A DNA stretch of 64,000 bases, from the NCBI GenBank assembly GCA_036496585.1, contig DASXLB010000042.1:220025-284024 (forward strand). Direction: 5' to 3'. Shown piece by piece: positions 9,328 through 17,400 of this stretch (position 1 is the stretch's first letter; every line of letters begins with the position of its first letter). Below the pieces are notes generated by a model. That model did no database searches. It worked only from the letters and a program-made list of their open reading frames with translations, and had not been told where the DNA came from. Both the position numbers and the translations under genes were made by a program. The stretch is from Vicinamibacterales bacterium. GTDB taxonomy: Bacteria; Acidobacteriota; Vicinamibacteria; Vicinamibacterales; 2-12-FULL-66-21.

Positions 9328-10310
9328 GAGTCGCCGCGCCCTCCGGGCGCATAGCGTTGAATGCCGAGTTCACGCGTCTTGCGGTAGAGATTGGCGCGTT
9401 CGATGCCGAGCGTACGGGCGGCCTCGCTCATCCGCCAGCCGTGCCGCTCGAGCACCGACGCGATGTATTCGCGCTCGAAGCGCCGCCGCGCTTCGCGCAG
9501 GCTGACGGCAGGCGCCAGCCGGCGGACGATCCCCTCGAACGGCACGCCCGGGAGCAGATCTTCCTGGCGGATGACACCGTCTTCGACGCGCGCGAGCGCG
9601 CCCTGGAGCGTGGCGCGCAGTTCGTCGACATTGCCCGTCCATGGCAGCGCCGCCAGCATCGTCAGGGCAGCTGGTGTGAACCTGGGCACGGGACGGCCGG
9701 CGGCAGCGGCGAGATCCGCCGCCAGCCGATTCACGATCGCCGCGACGTCGCCCGCCCGCGCGCGCAGCGATGGGATCGCGGCGGGCGTCGCGGCGAAGCG
9801 CCGGAGCAGCTCGGGACGGAACCGGCCGTCGGCCGCATCGGCGGCGATCGACGGCGGCGCCGCGGCGATGACCCGTGCCTCGAGCGGCGTCCGCTCGCGG
9901 CCGCCCACGCAGACCTCTCCGTCGCGAAGCACGCGGGCCAGACGACGCTGCAGCGCGGCGGGGAGTTCGTTGAGATTGTCGAGAAAGACCGTGCCGCGGC
10001 CTGCCTTCAGCAGCGCGGCGCCTGGGCCGAGTGTCTCCAGCGTCGCGGCTGCCCGGCCGCGCACGCCGAACAGCTCGATCGCGAGCCCGTCGGCGTCGGG
10101 GCGGCCGCAGTCGGCGCGCACGAAGGCCTGTCCGCCACGAGTGCAGTCGTGCACGTATCGCGCGACGTCGGCCGCTTCGAGCCCCTCCTCGACCAGCAGA
10201 AGGATCGGGCTGGGAGCCGGGCGCTCGAGGATCGTACGAATCTGACGCACGGCTGCCGAATCACCAAGCAGCGCCGGCGGCAGAATCGCAGTGGAACAGC
10301 GGGGACGCAT
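9324..10310 (-). CDS. Fis-type transcriptional regulator with degenerate sigma-54 AAA+ domain
   Basis: A 328-residue relative of NtrC-type enhancer-binding proteins. The order is recognisable: AAA+ core (about residues 15-245), then a C-terminal Fis HTH (about 280-320, ending MSEAARTLGIERANLYRK). Three hallmarks are lost. The Walker A position reads VEEGLEAAD instead of GESGTGKE. The GAFTGA sigma-54 loop is replaced by GRAAAT after ELFGVR. Walker B reads TVFLDN instead of the usual DE. There is no receiver or other sensor domain. It therefore looks unable to hydrolyse ATP or contact sigma-54 and probably acts as a DNA-binding regulator of the operon it heads. A perfect palindrome lies about 120 bp upstream. 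Confidence 0.82.
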   Translation of the reverse strand: MRPRCSTAILPPALLGDSAAVRQIRTILERPAPSPILLLVEEGLEAADVARYVHDCTRGGQAFVRADCGRPDADGLAIELFGVRGRAAATLETLGPGAALLKAGRGTVFLDNLNELPAALQRRLARVLRDGEVCVGGRERTPLEARVIAAAPPSIAADAADGRFRPELLRRFAATPAAIPSLRARAGDVAAIVNRLAADLAAAAGRPVPRFTPAALTMLAALPWTGNVDELRATLQGALARVEDGVIRQEDLLPGVPFEGIVRRLAPAVSLREARRRFEREYIASVLERHGWRMSEAARTLGIERANLYRKTRELGIQRYAPGGRGDS

Positions 10311-10431
10311 ACGGTTCGGGGGACAGCTTCGCCCTGTCGGTCACAGGGCGTGGCCAGCGTGCTGGCCCGGCGCAGTGTGCCGGCGGGGACCGTTGATGGC
10401 AGGAAGCGGCCGATTATCGCGGATTCATGGG

Positions 10432-10453
10432 CATGTGTCAAATTAGACACATG
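10432..10453. promoter_or_regulatory. Perfect 22-bp palindrome, candidate operator of the polysaccharide operon
   Basis: Two 8-bp arms, CATGTGTC and GACACATG, are separated by the 6-bp AT-rich spacer AAATTA. It lies about 120 bp upstream of the start of the Fis-type regulator gene, at the distance usual for activator sites, in a locally AT-richer patch. I infer autoregulation by the Fis protein; no protein-DNA evidence is available here. Confidence 0.5.
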
Positions 10454-10462
10454 ACATGAATC

Positions 10463-10483
10463 GTATCCGATACGCTCGGATAC
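10463..10483. repeat. Inverted repeat GTATCCGA-N5-TCGGATAC
   Basis: Perfect 8-bp arms with a 5-base loop (TACGC) sit 37 bases beyond the mutM stop codon and just upstream of the palindrome at 10432. For leftward transcription the hairpin is not followed by a T-run, so it is either a weak or Rho-assisted end for the mutM transcript or a second protein-binding site. The rest of 10311-10519 has no gene and no clear -35/-10 pair. Confidence 0.35.
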
Positions 10484-10519
10484 CCGAACCCCATCGCCCG
10501 GTCGGTGCTGCCGTCCCTC

Positions 10520-11419
10520 TTATCGGCGCTTGACGCGCTCGAGGGCATCCAGGGTCTTGGGCCAATCGTCCCGGAGCAGGCGGGAGAGGGCGCGGTCGGC
10601 CAGCAGTCGGCCGCCGGTCTGGCAGGCCGCGCAATAGTTCGACTCGTTCGAGGCGTAGACGACGCGCTGCACGGGGGCGCCGCAGCGGGGGCAGGGTTTC
10701 CCGAACTTGCCGTGCACGGCCATGTCGGGACGAAACGCGGTGACTTTCTCGGGGAACCTGTCGCCGGTCTCTTCCTGCAGCCGTGCCGTCCACCCCGCCA
10801 GCACTTCGCGCGTCGCGGCGAAGAGTGTCGCGACGTCCACGTCGGTCATCGACTGCGTCAGTTTCACCGGCGAGAGCCGCGCGGCGTGCAGGATCTCGTC
10901 CGAATAGGCATTGCCGATCCCGCTGAACACGTGCGGATCGGTCAACGCCCGCTTGAGCGTATGGTTCTCGGCGCGGAGCGCCGCGCCGAACGTCTCCGGC
11001 GTCATCGCGAAGACGTCGGCGCCGCCGGGATCCATCGCCTCGACCGCCGCCGCGCCGATCACGACGTGCAGCGAGGCCTGCTTGCGGGTGCCGGCCTCGG
11101 TGAAGAGGAGCGTCCCGTGCGCGAGGTCGAACGCCGCCAGTCCCAGCTTCCGCGGAACCGGCGCGGCCGGCTCCAGCCAGCGGAGCCGCCCGGCGATCAT
11201 CAGGTGCACCACGGCGAACAGGTCGCCCTCGAAGCCGAAGACGAGACGCTTGCCGAGGCGCGCCAGCGTCACGACGAGGCGGCCGTGCAACGCGGCGAGC
11301 GGCGGATCGTAGGTGCGGACGAAGAACGGACTGCTGACGCGCGTCCGCTCCAGCGTTCGGCCGAGCACGCGCGGCCGAAGCGCCGCCAGGTACAGTTCGA
11401 CGTCGGGCAGCTCGGGCAC
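10520..11419 (-). CDS. mutM: Formamidopyrimidine-DNA glycosylase (Fpg/MutM/Nei family)
   Basis: A 299-residue base-excision repair enzyme that removes oxidised bases and nicks the abasic site. The GTG start gives the mature N-terminus P-E-L-P, with catalytic Pro2 and Glu3, which fixes the start firmly. The H2TH region (FSGIGNAYSDEILHAARL) is at about residues 165-182. The C-terminal zinc finger has the Cys pairs CPRC and CAAC. A conserved Lys in LGKRLVFG matches the beta-hairpin Lys of the family. The start lies five bases after the stop of the unknown gene upstream, so it is probably cotranscribed with trxC and the E1 gene. MutM and Nei-like substrate preference cannot be separated with confidence. 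Confidence 0.88.
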   Translation of the reverse strand: MPELPDVELYLAALRPRVLGRTLERTRVSSPFFVRTYDPPLAALHGRLVVTLARLGKRLVFGFEGDLFAVVHLMIAGRLRWLEPAAPVPRKLGLAAFDLAHGTLLFTEAGTRKQASLHVVIGAAAVEAMDPGGADVFAMTPETFGAALRAENHTLKRALTDPHVFSGIGNAYSDEILHAARLSPVKLTQSMTDVDVATLFAATREVLAGWTARLQEETGDRFPEKVTAFRPDMAVHGKFGKPCPRCGAPVQRVVYASNESNYCAACQTGGRLLADRALSRLLRDDWPKTLDALERVKRR

Positions 11420-11424
11420 GGCGT

Positions 11425-12291
11425 TCAGCGATCGGGCGCCATGCGGCGGCGGATGGCGGCGTAACGCGCCCATGCACGCACTGAGCGGCCGGCGTGGCGC
11501 AGATGCTCGCGCCCCTGCAGCACCGGCGGAGCGAAGATCTCGCGGGCCAGGCGTGCGCGATCGAGGTCGCCGGAGGTGCGGCCGGCCTGCAGGCCCGCCA
11601 CGTACCGCGCCCATCGCGAGAAGTACGGCGCGTCGAGCGCCGCGAGATACCCGTTGTAGGCGGCAAACGGTCCGTCGGCCCAGCTGGCCGGATGCAATTC
11701 GTGAAAGATCCCGGAGTCGTCGTCGACGATCTCGGCGTGGCCGTGCGAGCAGGCGACCGCGGCGTAGACGTTGTCCCACAGCGACTCGCCGGCGATATAG
11801 GGGCGGAACCGCCGCTGCACCCCCCGCCACCAGTCGACCGACACGGCGAACATGTCGATGCCGATGAGCAGCACGCCCTGCGGCAGCCGGCTCTCGGGCG
11901 CCAGGTCGATCCGGCAGAACGCGTAGGCGTCGCGGCCGCCGGCGGCGACGCGCCGCAGCGCGGCCGGCGACACTTCGATGTCGGCGTTGAGATAGATGAA
12001 GTAGCGATCCCCGGAGGCGGCCGCCGCATCGGCCAGCGCGGCGAACATCTCCGACACGATCGGCTTGCGCACGCGCCCGCGCCGCGTCAGCGCGATCGAG
12101 TCCTGCCGCAGCACCGGCCGGGTGTCGAACCCCTCCGGCCGGTACGTCTCGTCGCTGAACTGGAGATTGACGCGGTGCACGTCAGGCAGGGCCGCGAGCG
12201 AGTCGCGCGACCGCTGCTGCCGGCGTTCCGAGTCCGCCGACGCCGGGTAGTACCGCGTCCCGATGGTGATCATCTGCCCCGGCAGCGGCAC
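11425..12291 (-). CDS. Conserved protein of unknown function, possibly GT-A-like
   Basis: A 288-residue cytoplasmic protein without signal peptide or membrane segment. The segment YFIYLNADIEVSPAAL (about residues 96-111) resembles the DxD-bearing strand of GT-A glycosyltransferases, and further acidic motifs follow (AEIVDDDSGIFHELHP). No family was recognised with certainty. The GTG at 12291 is chosen because AAGGGAG lies five bases upstream; an ATG at 12273 is the alternative. It sits between the E1 fusion (10 bases) and mutM (5 bases), so it belongs to that operon. An enzymatic role on sugars is only a suggestion. Confidence 0.6.
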   Translation of the reverse strand: MPLPGQMITIGTRYYPASADSERRQQRSRDSLAALPDVHRVNLQFSDETYRPEGFDTRPVLRQDSIALTRRGRVRKPIVSEMFAALADAAAASGDRYFIYLNADIEVSPAALRRVAAGGRDAYAFCRIDLAPESRLPQGVLLIGIDMFAVSVDWWRGVQRRFRPYIAGESLWDNVYAAVACSHGHAEIVDDDSGIFHELHPASWADGPFAAYNGYLAALDAPYFSRWARYVAGLQAGRTSGDLDRARLAREIFAPPVLQGREHLRHAGRSVRAWARYAAIRRRMAPDR

Positions 12292-12301
12292 GTCGCTCCC
12301 T

Positions 12302-14845
12302 TCAGTACGCGAGGAGCCGCCGCGCCGCGCGTTCGATCTCGGCTTCGGACGGCAGGAACGCGTCCTCGAGCGGCGGCGAGTACGGCACCGGTGTATCGAG
12401 CGCGCCGACGATCCGAACCGGCGCGTCGAGCGACTCGAACGCCTCCTCCTGGACGATGGCGGCCAGACTCTCGCCGACGCCGCCCGTCCGCGTGTCCTCG
12501 TGGACGATCAGCACGCGGCTGCAGTGTCGCGCCACCGCGAGCAGCGCGTCCTTGTCGAGCGGCGCCAGCCAGCGCAGGTCGAGCACGGAGGCCTGCACGC
12601 CGTCGGCGGCCAGCGCCTCGGCGACCGCCAGCGCGGTATGCACGTAGGCGCCGTAGGAGACGATCGCGAGATCGCTGCCGGCACGGCGCAGTGCGGCCTT
12701 GCCGGTCGCGAGCGGTTCGGGCGGTGCGGCCTCCAGGGCCTGCCTGATCCGTGGATCGCGATACAGCGCGATGTGCTCGTAGTAGAGCACGGGATCGGGA
12801 TCGGCGACGGCCGCCGCCATCGCGGCGCGTGCGTCGGCTGGAGTCGACGGCACGACAATCTTCAGGCCGGGCGTTCGATAAAACCAGGCTTCCGTGTTCT
12901 GGCTGTGGTACGGCCCCGCGTGGCGCAGCCCGCCCCACGGCATGCGCAGGACCATCGGCACCTCGCCGCCCCAGCGGTAACGGATCTTCGCCGCGTTGTT
13001 GACCAGCTGGTTGAAACCGGTCGCCACGAAGTCGTTGAACTGCATCTCGCCGATCGGCCGCTGGCCGGCGAGCGCGGCGCCGACGCAGGCGCCGATCACC
13101 GCCGATTCGGCGATCGGCGCATTCAGGATGCGCGGCCCGAACTCCTGCAGCAGCGGTCGCAGCAGCAGGAAGGCATTCCCATAGGCGCCGCCGACGTCCT
13201 CGCCGATCACGAACACGCGCGGGTCGGCGCGCAAGGCGTCGCCGATCCCCAGCATCACGGCGTCGAGGAAGGTGCGCCCGCGGGGATCGTGCGGCGGGTT
13301 GGCCTCGAGCGGCGGCAGCGGCGGATCATGGAGGACGGCCGATCGGAACGACGGCTCGAGCACGTCGATCCTGGTGCGCGGCGGCTCGCCGGCGAACACC
13401 CCCTCCCCCGCCGTCGCCGCATCCGGCCACGGCGCCGCGATCACGGCGCGCGCTTCCCGTTCGACGAACGCCTGCGCAGCGTCACGAAAGCCTTGCGCCT
13501 CGCCTGCATCGATCGCGCCGTCGGCCTCGAGCCGCGCCGCGTAGGCGACGAGCGGATCGCGTGCGCGCCAGTACGCATAGAGCGCCTGATCGGCGTAGCC
13601 TGCGTCGGTTGGCGACGGATAGCTCCACGACGGCTGCGGGTCCTTGCCGAGATACAGCATGTCGTCGTGATGCGCGTGGCCGCACATGCGCATCGAGACG
13701 AGCTCGATCAAGGTCGGGCCGCCGCCGCCGCGCGCGCGTTCGACCGCCCAGGCGAAGGCCGCCGCGATCTCGTCTGGATCGGTGCCGTCGAGCGTCACGG
13801 CGGAGAGTCCGTAGCCCGCCGCCTTGTCGGCAAAGACGCGCGCCGCCGACTGCTCGGCGATCGGAGTCGACAGCGCCGTCTGGTTGTTCTGCACGCAGAA
13901 GACAATCGGCAGGCGGCGCACCGCGGAAAAGTTGATCGCCTCGTGCCACTCGCCGAGCGATGTCGCCCCTTCGCCCATGTAGGTGATCGCGACGCGCCCG
14001 TCTCCCTGCTGGGCAAAGGCGAGCGCCATGCCGGTCAGCGTCAGCGCGCCGGTCGCCAGCGGCGCCGCCGCCGGCAGGATCCCGCGCGACATGTCCCCGA
14101 CGTGGAGGTCGCGGCCGTTCATCGGCGGCCCGGCCTTCCCCATTTGTGCCGAGAGCGCCATCCGTACCATTTCGGCAGTCCGATCCGGTCCGGCGCCGCC
14201 CGGTGACGGGATCGACATCGCCAGCTCGGCGCCGAGGTCGCGGATGATCGGCGCGATCACGTCGCCGCGCCAGCCCTCCGGCGTCCGGTACGCGTCGCCG
14301 CGGCGCAACCGGATGACCGACGCGTAGATGGCCTCCTGACCGAGCGAACGGAATCCCTTCCCCTGGAACGTCGTCTCACCGTAACGCACCTCGCCGCCGG
14401 TGAAGAGCGACTTCAGGCGGTTGTCGGTGGCCCGGGTGAGCGTCATGCCCCGCAGGATCTCGCGGCGTTCCTCGCGGCTGAGCGACCATCGCAGCTCGAG
14501 CCGGTGCAGGAATCCGTCGCAGGCGCCGACGAGCTCGTCGACCGCCGCCTGCCATCGGGATGCCGCCGCCACGGCCGGCGTGCACTCGGGAAGATCGGCG
14601 GGAGGCGACCGCAACTCGCGCCGGAGCGCCGGCGGCAGCTCGGCGCGCAGACGGGCCACCGACGGCGTATCCGGCAAGACCGGATCGAGCGACGCCAGCG
14701 CCGCGCCGAGTGCCGCAGCTGCGAATGGATGCCGCTCGACGACGAACGCGCCCAGCCGCGCCTCGACAGTCGCGTCGGGCTCGACGGCAGGCCGCTCGGT
14801 CATCTGTGCCGGTCCTGGCGCGGCCGAATCGCCGCCTGATGCCAT
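12302..14845 (-). CDS. Fused 2-oxoacid (branched-chain type) dehydrogenase E1 alpha-beta subunit
   Basis: An 847-residue thiamine-diphosphate enzyme that decarboxylates 2-oxoacids and passes the acyl group to a lipoyl E2. An N-terminal extension of about 100 residues precedes the E1-alpha part. The TPP site is visible as GDGRVAITYMGEGATSLGEW followed by N-N, and the phosphorylation-loop equivalent is HAHHDDMLY. The E1-beta part begins near TFLDAVMLGIGDALRADPRVF and ends with the transketolase C-terminal domain (VLIVHEDTRTGGVGES). Bacterial branched-chain E1 is often two proteins; here both are one chain. E2 and E3 are not in the window. The ATG at 14845 lies 11 bases after trxC; an ATG at 14803 is an alternative. 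2-oxoisovalerate is the most likely substrate. Confidence 0.85.
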   Translation of the reverse strand: MASGGDSAAPGPAQMTERPAVEPDATVEARLGAFVVERHPFAAAALGAALASLDPVLPDTPSVARLRAELPPALRRELRSPPADLPECTPAVAAASRWQAAVDELVGACDGFLHRLELRWSLSREERREILRGMTLTRATDNRLKSLFTGGEVRYGETTFQGKGFRSLGQEAIYASVIRLRRGDAYRTPEGWRGDVIAPIIRDLGAELAMSIPSPGGAGPDRTAEMVRMALSAQMGKAGPPMNGRDLHVGDMSRGILPAAAPLATGALTLTGMALAFAQQGDGRVAITYMGEGATSLGEWHEAINFSAVRRLPIVFCVQNNQTALSTPIAEQSAARVFADKAAGYGLSAVTLDGTDPDEIAAAFAWAVERARGGGGPTLIELVSMRMCGHAHHDDMLYLGKDPQPSWSYPSPTDAGYADQALYAYWRARDPLVAYAARLEADGAIDAGEAQGFRDAAQAFVEREARAVIAAPWPDAATAGEGVFAGEPPRTRIDVLEPSFRSAVLHDPPLPPLEANPPHDPRGRTFLDAVMLGIGDALRADPRVFVIGEDVGGAYGNAFLLLRPLLQEFGPRILNAPIAESAVIGACVGAALAGQRPIGEMQFNDFVATGFNQLVNNAAKIRYRWGGEVPMVLRMPWGGLRHAGPYHSQNTEAWFYRTPGLKIVVPSTPADARAAMAAAVADPDPVLYYEHIALYRDPRIRQALEAAPPEPLATGKAALRRAGSDLAIVSYGAYVHTALAVAEALAADGVQASVLDLRWLAPLDKDALLAVARHCSRVLIVHEDTRTGGVGESLAAIVQEEAFESLDAPVRIVGALDTPVPYSPPLEDAFLPSEAEIERAARRLLAY

Positions 14846-14856
14846 GCCCCGATTAT

Positions 14857-15324
14857 CTACCGGGGCGTCAATGTCGACTGGACGAACGCGTCGATATCCG
14901 CAGCCGGCCGCGCGCCCGACGTGCGCCCGATCTCCCGGCCTCCCGAAAAGACCGCCATCGTGGGGATCGACCGCACCTGGAAACGGGCGCCGACGTCGGG
15001 CACGGCCTCGGTGTCGACTTTCAGCACGAGATACCGGCCCGCCGCCGCGCGCGCCACGGTCTCGAATTCGGGGGCGACCATGCGGCAGGGGCCACACCAC
15101 GGCGCCCAGAAATCCACCACGATCGGCAGACTCGACGCGGCCACCGCGGCGTCGAACGCCGCCGCGTCCGGCGCTTCGATGGGAGCCGCCGGGGCCGGCA
15201 GCGCGGTGCGGCACGCGCCACAGCGGCTCTCGGTGCCGAGCTTGGCGAACGCACGGCGGTTGCGCCGGCCGCACGCGGGGCACGGCGCGATCACGCCGTG
15301 GGAATCGATTTGCAGATCCGACAT
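14857..15324 (-). CDS. trxC: Thioredoxin 2 (TrxC-type, with zinc-binding N-terminus)
   Basis: A 155-residue cytoplasmic disulfide reductase. The N-terminus carries two Cys pairs (C15/C18 and C35/C38) that form the zinc site diagnostic of TrxC. The thioredoxin domain follows with the active site WCGPC at C77/C80 and a cis-Pro region (RSIPTMAVF). It is the first gene of an apparent operon with the E1 dehydrogenase, the unknown protein and mutM. Pairing an oxidative-stress reductase with a DNA repair glycosylase makes sense as an oxidative-damage set. That link is inferred. Confidence 0.93.
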   Translation of the reverse strand: MSDLQIDSHGVIAPCPACGRRNRRAFAKLGTESRCGACRTALPAPAAPIEAPDAAAFDAAVAASSLPIVVDFWAPWCGPCRMVAPEFETVARAAAGRYLVLKVDTEAVPDVGARFQVRSIPTMAVFSGGREIGRTSGARPAADIDAFVQSTLTPR

Positions 15325-15399
15325 GGGGTCCTCCGACGGCCTAGGGTCACCGACCCGGCAGCCGCAACGTCCACCAGCGATGATCGTGCCAGACGCAGG

Positions 15400-16611
15400 T
15401 CACCGGCCGGCCAGACGCCTGATGACGGCCGCCAGTTCACGTCGATACCGCTCGGGATCGGCTGACGCCTGGATGAACGTGCGGCCGCGGGCGCCCATGT
15501 CGCGGCAGGTTTCAGGCGACGCGACCAGCGCGTCGAGCGCCTGAGCCAGCGCCGGTCGATCGCCGGGAGGCACCAGCAGACCCGTCTCGCCGTCGCGGAC
15601 GATCTCCGGAACGGCATTCAACCGCGTGCCGATGGCGGGCAGGCCGGCCGCACCCGCCTCCTGGAACGCGATGCCGAACGCTTCGTCTCTCGTCGGGAGC
15701 ACGAAGAGATCGGCGCGGCGCCACAGGGCCTGCCAGGCGTCGGTGTGGACCGCGATGCCCACGTGCCGCGTGACGCCGGGCGGCAGGGTCGCCTCGTCGA
15801 TTGGCCAGCTCGTCATGAGATCGAGGTGCGCGCGCTCGTGGAAGCCGGCGCGCGCCCACACGTCCAGCAGATCGAAGCCTCCCTTCCTGGGAAAATCGCC
15901 GCCGACGAACAGCACCCTGGGACGCCCGGCGGCGGCGCGGCGCGCGTATCGTTCGGCGATCCAGCCGTCGCTGCCCGGCATCAGCGGCACCGGAATCGGC
16001 ATGACGGCGATGTCGGTGCGGCAGTCGGGATACTCGTCGCGGACGGCGCGGGCGGCCCAGGTCGAGGTCGACACCATGAACTTCGCCGCGTCGAAAATGC
16101 GGCCGTCGCGCCGGATGTTCGGTTCGTAGCTGCGCGTTTCGAGCGCCGACGCCGACTGCTGGAGCACGCAGCGCTGGGTGCAGTCGATCGACACGATCGA
16201 GGGAATCCGGCGCATCGCGGCGACGGCGGTGTAGGCCGTCGTCTGATTGTGAAAGTGCAGGACGTCGACGCGGCGCCCGGTGCGCTCGAACCGCCGCAAG
16301 CGGTTGCGCGCCAGGATGCCGGCGTTGACCTCGCAGCGAAACCGGTGCAGATCCAGATTGCGGTAGCCGGCGGCGCCGGGAGGCCACAACTGGAAGCACA
16401 GCGCGTAGCGCATGAGCCGCTCCGGGAACGTCAGGTCGTCGGTGACGAGCGCCTGCGCCGCCCGGATACCGTCGTGTTCGCCGACGAAAGCGTCGCGCAC
16501 GAAGTTGGCGAAGGTCCGCTGCCCGAGGATGCCGGAGTTGAGGAAGAGAGCCTCGACCGGGGGATCCGCGCTCGTCATCGGCGGGGCGTCGAGAGCGGCT
16601 GGTCGATCCAT
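15400..16611 (-). CDS. Glycosyltransferase family 4
   Basis: A 403-residue GT-B glycosyltransferase. The N-terminal half contains the acceptor-domain motif VLHFHNQTTAY, and the C-terminal half has RDEAFGIAFQEAGAAGLPAI, the family-4 donor-site signature. It lies 76 bases upstream of trxC and 16 bases downstream of a membrane-protein gene, so it may form a small transcript with that gene. The start could be ATG 16611 or ATG 16578, and the longer form is given. It is separate from the main polysaccharide operon but may serve the same surface glycan. Confidence 0.82.
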   Translation of the reverse strand: MDRPAALDAPPMTSADPPVEALFLNSGILGQRTFANFVRDAFVGEHDGIRAAQALVTDDLTFPERLMRYALCFQLWPPGAAGYRNLDLHRFRCEVNAGILARNRLRRFERTGRRVDVLHFHNQTTAYTAVAAMRRIPSIVSIDCTQRCVLQQSASALETRSYEPNIRRDGRIFDAAKFMVSTSTWAARAVRDEYPDCRTDIAVMPIPVPLMPGSDGWIAERYARRAAAGRPRVLFVGGDFPRKGGFDLLDVWARAGFHERAHLDLMTSWPIDEATLPPGVTRHVGIAVHTDAWQALWRRADLFVLPTRDEAFGIAFQEAGAAGLPAIGTRLNAVPEIVRDGETGLLVPPGDRPALAQALDALVASPETCRDMGARGRTFIQASADPERYRRELAAVIRRLAGR

Positions 16612-16627
16612 CGCGGGACCGAGGCGT

Positions 16628-17383
16628 TCAGTCCGAAACGGCGAGTTCGCCCGGCACGATGGGACGCGTCCTCGGCAGCAGGCCGCGGCGCGCCAGGTTG
16701 CCGACCCAGAGGAGAATGCCGACGAAGACGGCCAGCTTGATCATCTCGAACGTCCGTGAGCGCGGCAGCACGCGCCAGAGGAACCACAAGACGGGCTGGG
16801 CGAGACAGACCGCCCAGATGGTGCCGTAGAAGTAGCGGCGTTCGTGCCCCTCGCCCTTCGTCGACCGCTTCACCCGCGGCAGCAACCCGAGCGCGCCGAG
16901 GGCCCAGAGGGAACCGGCCATGGGGAAATACGCCGCCTGGTAGAACTCCTTCAACCGCCATTCGCCGGTGACGATCGCCCAGCCGAGCCCGAAGATGTTG
17001 AGCAGCGCAAACGTGATCGCTTCGCTCCAGGCCAGGGTGTAGCAGATGCGGCGATAGAGCGGGTTGGGGCGGTCTTCGGTGAATCGGATGATGTAGGGCC
17101 GCGGCTCGACGCCGGGCAGCTTCCCGAAGAGACCGGCGATGCCGGTCCCGGCCATCACGACCGCCAGCCAGAGCAGCATGGCGCGGCTGAAGCCAGCCTC
17201 GAAGAGCGCAAAGGTCATCGGCCCGGGCGCGATGAAGAACACGAAGATCCAGATCGGCCAGTGATTGAACCGATACGAAGGCCGGTTGCGTTCACGGATG
17301 GGGCGATCGGCGGCAAGCTCGATTCGCCGCGCGTGACCGAGATTCTGTTCGTATGAGGGGGGCAGCAGCGATCGCCGGACCAT
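16628..17383 (-). CDS. Multi-pass membrane protein of unknown function
   Basis: A 251-residue integral membrane protein with about five or six hydrophobic segments, such as IWIFVFFIAPGPMTFALF, AMLLWLAVVMAGTGIAGLF and EMIKLAVFVGILLWVG. Loops are rich in Arg. The soluble N-terminus (about 45 residues) and the segment PYIIRFTEDRPNPLYRR are striking but match no family I know. Its position between a glycosyltransferase and an FkbM methyltransferase hints at a link with surface glycans. The start is placed at ATG 17383; in-frame sequence further upstream overlaps the FkbM gene and looks non-native. Confidence 0.65.
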   Translation of the reverse strand: MVRRSLLPPSYEQNLGHARRIELAADRPIRERNRPSYRFNHWPIWIFVFFIAPGPMTFALFEAGFSRAMLLWLAVVMAGTGIAGLFGKLPGVEPRPYIIRFTEDRPNPLYRRICYTLAWSEAITFALLNIFGLGWAIVTGEWRLKEFYQAAYFPMAGSLWALGALGLLPRVKRSTKGEGHERRYFYGTIWAVCLAQPVLWFLWRVLPRSRTFEMIKLAVFVGILLWVGNLARRGLLPRTRPIVPGELAVSD

Positions 17384-17400
17384 GGATATCGAGCGGTACT

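Noticed and set aside
10311-10431. Sigma-54 promoter for the polysaccharide operon
   Set aside because: Several GG...GC pairs occur (for example CGGCCGCTTCCTGCC on the minus strand), but none has the ten-base spacing and consensus flanks.
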